In this document: positions 33,001 to 34,519 of the stretch, piece by piece
Position numbering within the stretch: the stretch's first letter is position 1
How the letters are laid out: the number at the start of each line of letters is the position of its first letter
Assembly (NCBI RefSeq): GCF_030268225.1
Contig: NZ_BSQG01000016.1
Coordinates: 1-34,519 of the forward strand
DNA length: 34,519 nt
Direction of reading: 5' to 3'
From: Nocardiopsis ansamitocini
GTDB taxonomy: Bacteria > Actinomycetota > Actinomycetes > Streptosporangiales > Streptosporangiaceae
Translations under genes and position numbers: made by a program
The notes under the pieces: generated by a model
The model's database searches: none
What the model saw: the letters and a program-made list of their open reading frames with translations, nothing else
What the model was told of the DNA's origin: nothing

Positions 33001-34519
33001 GGCCGCCCGGTCGGAGGCGGCGGCCTGCCGACCGAGTTCGTCGGCCCTCTCCCGTGAGTCCGTCGCGCGCTGCTGCGCGGCCTCGACCCGGGAGTCGGCC
33101 TGATCGACCCGGTTCTGCCAGTCCGAACGGGCCGTCTCCGCCTCGGTGCGTGCCTGGTCCCGCACCGAGGCGGAGTGGGCGGCCGCGTCGGCGGACTCGT
33201 CGGCCCTGGAGGCGGCGGCGAGGAGTTCCTGCTGGGTGCGGTCGCGCGTGGCGGCGGCCTCCCCGTAGGCGGTGTTGAGGTCCTCGACCTCTTGCCGGCG
33301 TTCCTGGAGGGTGTCGACTCTGGCCTGGATCTCCGGGGACACGGGGAGGGGGACGGAGGGCTCGACGGTGCGGTCGGAGTCCGAGGACTCCCGTCCGGGC
33401 GGGCCGTCGTCGCCCGGCTGCTGGGGATCGGTGCCGGTGGTCTCCGCTCCGGTCCGGTCCCCTTCCGTGCCGGTGGTACCGCCCTCGGTGGCCGGGGTTT
33501 CCTGGGTGCTCCGGGTGGTCTGCCCGCTCTCCGTCGCGGTGCGCTGGTCCTGTGCGGGAGGGCCGTCGCTCGTGCGGGGCCGGGGCTCGCCCCCCTCGGT
33601 GGTGACGGAGGAGGGGTCAGTGCCCGCGTTCCCCTGGACGGTGGGAACGGGGGGAGGGCTCGTGGGAGCGGCGGGCGGAGGAGTGGCGGTGGCGGAGCGG
33701 TCGCCGTCCCCGCTGCGCTGGCCACCGGAGGTCTGCTGGTTCTGTGTGCCGCCGGGGGCGGTGCTGGGCTGCGGGGGGGTGGGGACGACCGGGGCGGGGG
33801 GCTGCTGGGTGACGAGGGGGGCCTGGAGGCCGCCGCCGGTGGTGGTGATGTCGTGCAGGACGTTGACGGTGATCGGTTCGGCGCTGAACCCGGGCAGGGC
33901 GGAGAAAGGGAAGGGCGTGTCCGCGTAGGGGTTGTTCAGCGACTCCAGGAAGGGGCCGGGGAGGAAGCCGTTGTCCTTCTTGGGGTCGAGGACGAACTCG
34001 GGGGGCGGCTGCCAGGAGCGGTTCGCGTCCGGGGCCTGGGGGGCGGGACCGGGGACGTCGTCGTAGAGGGAGAAGTCGTCGGACGTGTCCGAGTCGTCGG
34101 CGTTCGGGAGGGGAGTGTTGTTCCGAGACGTTTCCCCAGGGGCGGGGGCGCCCGCGGTCTCGGCAGCGGACTGCTCGGAGCGGTTGGCGGGTGTTGGGGT
34201 GGGGGCGCTCTGCGTGCGGGTCCCGTTGCCGGAGTTCTGCGATCCCTCGGTGGTGTTTTCCGTGGTGTTGGGGTTGTTGATGGTGATGTCGGGGGTGGCG
34301 TGGTCCCCGTTTTCCCCATTGTTGTTCTGGTCGCGGGTGTTGTTGCCGTTGTTGCTGTCGGTGGGAGGGGTGTTGTCGGGGTTGTTGGGCGGGGTGGTGT
34401 TGTTGGTGGTGTTTTCGGGGGTGGGGGCGTTGGTGAGGTTGATGTCTCCCATGCTTTTGATGGCGTTGATGGTGGTGATGCCGCCGATGGTGGCGATGTG
34501 TTGGAGGGCTCCGGTGGAG
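1..34519 (-). CDS. Internal part of a giant multidomain protein (partial at both ends), probable multi-ADP-ribosyltransferase toxin or surface protein
   Basis: One minus-strand frame stays open across the whole window, about 11,506 codons, with no start and no stop inside it. The frame is the same at both edges, and I translated most of it codon by codon without meeting a stop. It reads as sensible protein throughout: coiled coils, helical repeats, three ADP-ribosyltransferase domains, a zincin motif and acidic Ser/Asp linkers. Overlapping frames give low-complexity Arg/Pro or Gly/Val sequence. A manual scan found no in-frame Cys codon and no TTA codon. The N-terminus lies beyond base 34519; in actinobacteria such giants often start with a type VII secretion-like domain, but none is visible here. 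Very large actinobacterial proteins are sometimes named 'lonely Cys domain-containing'; this may be a member, but I cannot test that. The role as a secreted effector is inferred from the ART domains and the absence of Cys. Confidence 0.95.
100..440 (-). other. Helical module related to the LAKD/ADKxRFL repeats, copy 5
   Basis: Reads FTPEETSALTQNSFTLTPN, then TDLDTAWALYQHHHQGHTPH, TLATTHRLTLPKQNLDTLRW, GDKRAWLEETFTTWENN and TTRAILTTHGANPDHR. Like the repeats after L1 it follows a DKGK.RATQPP linker, has a turn followed by LA.....L, and then [GA]DKR..L. The first half resembles a helix-turn-helix by layout (G.T...LA....L), but DNA binding is not supported by context. The frame continues past base 1, so this module need not be the end of the protein. 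Confidence 0.55.
445..1130 (-). other. Linker L2, Asp/Thr/Pro-rich, paralogous to L1
   Basis: Residues about 11130-11358. Landmarks in order: DAMNVDWTNPDTITYDDP, YYDLDTLDLASPTNDNL, AMDTDDMSWLTPDDSMDW, LNTDLNTDFDPGFDPGFGID, GTGFNPTDTYLAP, then the 14-residue repeats and HTPRPDKGKTRATQPP. L1 has IDWSNP, YYDLDTLNLASPTSDDL, QAMDW, NPTDTYLTQP and LDKGKNRATQPP in the same order. It is disordered-looking. Short doublets (LNTDLNTD, FDPGFDPGF) show local slippage. Confidence 0.78.
511..610 (-). repeat. 42-bp tandem repeat (2 full copies plus a partial third)
   Basis: The unit starting gtcgtcggaggagtcggaga is 42 bp long and occurs exactly at 511-552 and 553-594; a third copy begins at 595 and breaks off. 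It encodes the 14-residue unit IYAPSDALSDSSDD. Perfect identity suggests recent expansion. The product is an acidic, Ser-rich spacer inside linker L2. Confidence 0.93.
1215..1480 (-). other. Helical module related to the LAKD/ADKxRFL repeats, copy 4
   Basis: Reads HRIADLTRDQLGTVTAGL, then ALTAYYDHHVRGQSLTHV, SRDHTPAQRETALTTIWN and TWHNTGLLQPALDRLTTLGI. It aligns by landmark with copy 5 at the left edge (YQHHHQGHTPHTLA ... TFTTWENN..TRAILTTHG). Similarity to the three repeats at 23860-24700 is weaker. Function unknown. Confidence 0.5.
1500..3540 (-). other. Region with a zinc-metallopeptidase (zincin) signature
   Basis: Residues about 10327-11007. It starts with TGWPQTKPGLTKTISPSQFA and a helical part, then alternating strands (TIEVVIRLRRSP, VLRLRVEVVDPG, STQVEVRVVPITP). 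The C-terminal third holds VVNFRHRLSNADG, LHFRLEDATD, VHGTVVWLPTGA, and then LLHEFLHRAAGLPDNYGE. The HEFLH motif is at residues 10924-10928 (bases 1749-1735): two His ligands and the catalytic Glu, followed by GLPDNY, which can supply a third ligand (Asp). A possible Met-turn, DNVMNAA, lies 43 residues on (Met at base 1620). The layout matches HExxH...GL.DEY peptidases found in large actinobacterial toxins, although the spacing HEFLHRAAG has one more residue than the usual HExxHxxG. Peptidase activity and self-processing are inference. Confidence 0.72.
3780..5760 (-). repeat. Array of helical repeats (LARxL / EAALLxALA type) in unit III, about five copies
   Basis: Copies lie near 5760-5460, 5430-5130, 4930-4640, 4560-4270 and 4085-3780. 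Shared layout over about 100 residues: a Tyr-containing helix ending AL.LAR.L.I.P; a Pro/Leu-rich loop; V..AY..A; EAALLTALA..AR; a loop; then EA..IE.LA..AR.TAE..A.EY. Similar arrays occur in unit II (near 11750-9220, about six) and unit I (three). I do not know a named family for it; it looks like an alpha-solenoid or spectrin-like repeat. Confidence 0.75.
7183..7369 (-). repeat. Direct repeat of 37 bp, 150 bp apart, in the unit III coiled coil
   Basis: The + strand sequence beginning gtcgaagacgcgttgtgagc occurs at 7183-7219 and 7333-7369 with no mismatch over 37 bp. Both encode QERADRSQRVFD. The period is 50 codons, so the frame is kept and the coiled coil is lengthened by one block. Confidence 0.9.
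8830..9100 (-). other. Helical hairpin module, copy F
   Basis: Residues about 8473-8563. Reads FDRARSDAGRAHYDLVRHET, DLRDQRARNGWPDTHPEIQ, LEEAARLRLVAAEADTAL and EYIAAGGHPDLPNAPTAPLP. The WPDTHPEIQ.GL core is shared with C1/C2 (WPETHPRVQDGL), and the closing AGG echoes the GGT of copies A, B, D and E. It separates rod units II and III. Confidence 0.78.
9140..14400 (-). other. Rod unit II: coiled coil with helical repeats and PPxY motifs
   Basis: Residues about 6707-8460. Order: FVFPV strand and acidic linker (14340-14240); a helical opening with WGLGANALRAYAHHLVET (13930-13875); a strong coiled coil (13470-12840), for example RDEAKRLAEKSEADREEAQK; TLGLHAMGDHYPPAVPNGS (12590-12530); PPLY and PPSY motifs (12480, 12360); RSWAEDSRTTGFFNEADWLT (11941-12000); then about six helical repeats (11750-9220) of the type LELARTLNVTP ... 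EEAALLEGLASAAR ... LANEADQLEAAA. No catalytic motif. The whole unit is paralogous to unit III, about 5.5-6 kb downstream in the protein. Confidence 0.82.
12370..12450 (-). repeat. Short Thr-Glu-Thr-rich direct repeats in rod unit II
   Basis: The + strand unit gtttcggtggtgtcg recurs three times within about 70 bp, with partial copies. It encodes ETPDTTETPAT, ADTTETSDTTETPD. It lies between the two PPxY motifs of unit II and is probably a disordered spacer grown by slippage. Confidence 0.8.
14420..14830 (-). other. Helical hairpin module, copy E
   Basis: Residues about 6563-6700. Divergent relative of copies B and D: VTPVEEARSRVAAAQARAVR, YETDLENFRNNFAISPDD, AYLGSRAVAAQLRLDAAY, a Glu/Ala/Arg helix, and AYTEHGGTWSDRSTPERLLL. 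It links ART3 to rod unit II and ends in FVFPVTIEQDTE, a strand shared with the end of copy F (LVFPVHLDQGAD). Confidence 0.8.
14940..15700 (-). other. ADP-ribosyltransferase domain 3 (ART3), divergent
   Basis: Residues about 6273-6527. Same family as ART1/2 but only distantly similar. Landmarks: TAYVRWYRAEGSDVVNKAL; AIDSAIAASSLPEPAVLYRG with Arg at 6402 (base 15315); THTEPGYMSASTRVD with the S-A-S form of the STS motif at 6437-6439 (15210-15202); IYTVLRVPEGYPALNAEKTV; and GQDEQEVLGKRDYTILFHS with E-Q-E at 6476 and 6478 (15093-15085). Spacing Arg-to-STS (35) and STS-to-ExE (39) matches ART1/2 (35 and 38). The 'LYRG' block is closer to the usual family consensus than in ART1/2. Followed by IEAEIVP, which also follows ART1/2 (VEAEIVP, VEIEIVP), so the domain boundary is shared. 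Confidence 0.9.
15715..16190 (-). other. Helical hairpin module, copy D
   Basis: Residues about 6110-6268. Almost base-for-base the same as copy B at 23395-23840: GIDPTTPATTGRSPI, VVRYETTLENTRIDRGLFY, TDLGYLGS, AAQLRLDAAHAQTRLA, EGGTYTPDNTPTTTLIPTP. Few codons differ (for example AQREVAAAN for AQREVAEAN). It immediately precedes ART3, as copy B precedes ART1. Confidence 0.85.
16330..20780 (-). other. Rod unit I: coiled coil with helical repeats and PPxY motifs
   Basis: Residues about 4580-6064. First part: helical, His/Thr/Ala/Gln-rich, with LLDQVTTLINT and LRDYAAHLAQL, matching the opening of units II and III. Middle (19300-18480): a strong coiled coil, for example QQQQIQQLQQQTGPVEQRVE. Then GRPPSYSEAQRGDLPPAYEPP (17920-17980, two PPxY motifs), YRTWANTATATGFPREAAWL (17480-17550), and three copies of the helical repeat LARxL...A.xA...ALA (17420-17130, 17000-16720, 16640-16375). 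Its last part is an acidic linker with Asp/Glu/Ser runs (REDSDEDMDDSGSDEDMSD, 16245-16310 region). No catalytic motif seen; probably an elongated scaffold carrying the ART domains. Confidence 0.8.
20821..21060 (-). other. Short helical hairpin C2 after ART2
   Basis: Near-identical to C1: RPAPETGPATTPVER, ANADLLRHETTLHEQRVR and DWPETHPRVQDGLLETARLQ, ending ADQAETTLRDAS. It joins ART2 to rod unit I through a Pro/Arg-rich linker (QTVPPPGRRPVDDDQISAFP). Confidence 0.75.
21130..22040 (-). other. ADP-ribosyltransferase domain 2 (ART2), tandem copy of ART1 with altered STS motif
   Basis: Residues about 4160-4463. It is a copy of ART1 shifted by 1254 bp (418 codons), identical over long blocks. Landmarks: VTRYTGDDYMTVLDGLTDG; LDSAISQATLPDSVLLHRAL with Arg at 4312 (base 21585); NNYLSTAVGN, where the S-T-S motif has become S-T-A (4347-4349; bases 21480-21472); and GYDERELIIPRGLSLLFHAA with E-R-E at 4385 and 4387. 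The third STS position varies somewhat in the family, so loss of activity is not certain, but copy 2 could be weaker or have shifted specificity. ART1 and ART2 share the same acidic linkers and trailing hairpin. Confidence 0.88.
22081..22430 (-). other. Acidic linker and short helical hairpin C1 between ART1 and ART2
   Basis: Reads SSDETSDSDESMSEAPSSDND, then the short strand VQVYTAQLPD, RPAPETGPATTPVER, and a helical stretch ANADLLRHETTLHEQRVR, DWPETHPRVQDGLLETARLQ. The 'ETTL...R' landmark links it to the other hairpin modules, and its 'DWPETHP..Q.GL' core is closest to copy F (8830-9100). A near-identical copy (C2) follows ART2 at 20821-21060. Confidence 0.75.
22440..23300 (-). other. ADP-ribosyltransferase domain 1 (ART1), R-STS-ExE type
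   Basis: Residues about 3740-4027. Preceded by an acidic Ser/Asp linker (SDSSNQETDSDAMSTDSD). Family landmarks in order: FRYTRDDYDMVREGLLDG; DSAVTRALLPESVLLHRAVG with the NAD-binding Arg at residue 3894 (base 22839); VGTVHTNHNYLSTSVG with S-T-S at 3929-3931 (22734-22726); and GYDERELIIPRGL with E-R-E at 3967 and 3969 (22620-22612). This is the layout of exotoxin-type mono-ART domains that move ADP-ribose from NAD+ to a protein. The E-x-E form is usually linked to arginine as acceptor; the acceptor here is inference. All catalytic positions are present, so it should be active if folded. Confidence 0.88.
23395..23840 (-). other. Helical hairpin module, copy B
   Basis: Residues about 3560-3709. 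Reads PGIDPTTPATTGRSPI, then QAAQREVAEANTAVVRYETT, LENTRIDRGLFYTDLGYLGS, an Ala/Gln/Leu helix (AAQLRLDAAHAQTRLA), a second helix (AETRTAQNDLDTAHTAY) and EGGTYTPDNTPTTTLIPTP. It sits directly before ART1. At DNA level it is almost identical to copy D at 15715-16190, which precedes ART3, so the same cassette introduces two of the three ART domains. Confidence 0.85.
23860..24700 (-). repeat. Three tandem ~91-98-residue helical repeats (LAKD/ADKxRFL type)
   Basis: Copies begin near 24690, 24396 and 24123, 98 and 91 codons apart. The shared pattern is IEQLKTAVPILKNT, then ILDAYNN, LTQLAKD..F.P, LNGTGEQKQ, then ADKARFLNQVVAYLESQ and YPTNQETSTTSHT. Copies 1 and 2 are nearly identical; copy 3 is diverged (SHMRERKVQKILDAYNN, VDYRGTGKTERL). 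The fold is probably all-helical, and the ILDAYNNNTLTQLAKD part resembles a helix-turn-helix in layout, but DNA binding is not claimed. Two distant relatives occur near the left edge (1215-1480 and 100-440). Confidence 0.85.
24700..25260 (-). other. Linker L1, Tyr/Ser/Thr/Pro-rich, with short QYSTTP repeats
   Basis: Residues about 3087-3273. It contains VNMAGTPDPMDIDWSNP and YYDLDTLNLASPTSDDL. Next come degenerate hexapeptides (QYSTAP, QYSTTP, PQYSTP, PYSTAP) at 24905-25010, then FGINPTDTYLTQPGP and LDKGKNRATQPP. The same landmarks, in the same order, are found at 445-1130 (linker L2), so the two are paralogous. It is disordered-looking and has no catalytic motif. Confidence 0.75.
24905..25010 (-). 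repeat. Degenerate QYSTTP-type hexapeptide repeats
   Basis: On the + strand, units of the form ggtgctgtattggggggt and close variants follow one another about six times. In the coding frame they give QYSTAP, QYSTTP, PQYSTP, QYSTTP and PYSTAP. Short period and near-identity indicate slippage-type expansion in a disordered linker. Confidence 0.8.
25290..25690 (-). other. Helical hairpin module, copy A
   Basis: Residues about 2945-3077. First of a recurring alpha-helical cassette with the order SPI.AA.REAA, then VMRYETTLENTR, then a DLGYLGSRVIATQLNLDAAH core, then a Glu/Ala/Thr helix, and ending AYQQAGGTSTPDNTP. The 'YETTLENTR', 'LGYLGS' and 'GGT.TPDNTP' landmarks recur in copies B (23.4-23.8 kb), D (15.7-16.2 kb) and, more divergent, E and F. 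It looks like an antiparallel hairpin used as a spacer between functional units. Confidence 0.75.
25880..26310 (-). other. Helical segment at the end of the beta-rich region
   Basis: Residues about 2737-2880. Contains LDQDDARRLGLLDGDRL followed by charged helices such as LEKAQQDLATAEKDYYAER and YDDAKAKFETAF, typical of a short coiled-coil hairpin. It is followed by a Pro/Asp/Arg-rich linker with many charged residues. No enzymatic motif is visible. Confidence 0.55.
26310..31740 (-). other. Large beta-rich region of unknown family
   Basis: Residues about 927-2737. After the coiled coil the composition changes: more Val, Thr, Gly, Phe, Tyr and Trp, and many alternating strands such as HTVTVDGRSATLRLTSS (31550), VIVYVNPLVPIPTVN (31330), HVRLTMTYGDRSITVEGD (27350) and GTVAVKLRP (27790). 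The pattern suggests several sandwich or barrel-like subdomains separated by Pro/Gly/Asp-rich loops. I saw no catalytic motif (no HExxH, no Cys, no ART signature). It could be a translocation, adhesion or carrier portion. I do not recognise the family. Confidence 0.6.
31740..33340 (-). other. Long coiled coil with internal repeats
   Basis: Residues about 393-927. The sequence is almost all Ala, Glu, Arg, Gln, Leu and Asp with heptad spacing, for example QVREDASRNSRELLARAEQL and REKITRLEQERDSLPQ. No Gly/Pro-rich breaks occur over about 500 residues, which fits an extended alpha-helical rod. A 53-residue block is present twice in tandem near its start (see the repeat at 32638-32960). Such stalks in giant secreted proteins hold the effector part away from the cell; here that is inference. 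Confidence 0.85.
32638..32960 (-). repeat. Tandem 159-bp repeat in the coiled coil (2 copies)
   Basis: The + strand text starting ctccagctgttcggctcggg occurs at 32638 and again at 32797, 159 bp (53 codons) apart, and stays nearly identical for over 60 bp before drifting. Both copies encode the same segment around SRNSRELLARAEQLE. Whole-codon spacing keeps the frame and the heptad register nearly unchanged. Confidence 0.85.
33340..34519 (-). other. Low-complexity Pro/Thr/Asn linker near the N-terminus
   Basis: Residues 1 to about 393. It starts with a short Ile/Thr/Gly stretch (LQHIATIGGITTINAIKS), probably the tail of an upstream domain. It continues with Asn/Thr/Pro runs such as NTTNNTTPP, an acidic patch DDSDTSDDFSLYDD near 34080, and then long Pro/Thr/Gly/Glu sequence with no predicted fold. 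A linker of this type usually joins an N-terminal export or anchoring domain to the rest of a large protein; that domain would lie off the right edge. Codons are as GC-ending as elsewhere, so this is coding sequence and not an intergenic region. Confidence 0.8.

Noticed and set aside
28582-33057. Long + strand open frame (1,491 codons)
   Set aside because: Lies codon-on-codon opposite the minus-strand gene; product is Val/Gly/Arg/Leu-rich without motifs, while the opposite strand reads as coiled coil and beta-rich protein.
34444-34519. Possible gene start at the in-frame ATG near 34450
   Set aside because: No ribosome binding site precedes it and the codons upstream continue as sensible protein in the same frame, so the start is more likely beyond the right edge.

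Overview
The window is the inside of a single giant gene on the minus strand. One reading frame (each codon takes bases 3k+3, 3k+2, 3k+1 of the + strand) is open from base 34519 to base 1 with no stop, giving about 11,506 codons with neither the start nor the end in view. Every other open frame in the window, on either strand, is a shadow of this gene. The DNA is very GC-rich, codons end almost always in G or C, and the protein is rich in Ala, Arg, Glu, Thr and Pro. This points to a high-GC actinomycete (Streptomyces, Nocardiopsis or a relative); I cannot name the genus. Residue numbers below count from the window's right edge: residue 1 is bases 34518-34516, and residue n starts at base 34518-3(n-1).

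Layout from N- to C-terminus (high to low coordinate): a Pro/Thr/Asn-rich linker (34519-33340); an Ala/Glu/Arg coiled coil (33340-31740); about 1,800 residues of beta-rich sequence of no family I recognise (31740-26310); a short helical stretch and helical hairpin A; a Tyr/Ser/Thr-Pro linker (L1); three ~95-residue repeats; hairpin B; two tandem near-identical ADP-ribosyltransferase (ART) segments (23300-20821); coiled-coil rod unit I; hairpin D; a third, divergent ART (15700-14940); hairpin E; rod unit II; hairpin F; rod unit III; a region with a zinc-metallopeptidase signature (3540-1500); then a second linker (L2) like L1, flanked by two more repeats of the kind that follow L1, and the frame runs off the left edge.

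The three ARTs carry the R ... S-x-S-like ... E-x-E signature of the exotoxin class. The metallopeptidase region carries HEFLH followed by GLPD and a possible Met-turn. I found no cysteine codon in the whole frame. The simplest reading is a secreted, multi-effector toxin or giant surface protein, similar in plan to MARTX toxins: several catalytic domains on long helical rods, with a possible built-in processing protease. The export route, the target and the terminal domains lie outside the window, so the biological role is inferred.

I see no RNA gene, promoter, ribosome binding site, terminator, CRISPR array, insertion sequence or gene end. No non-coding stretch of any length is present. The repeats are all inside the coding frame.
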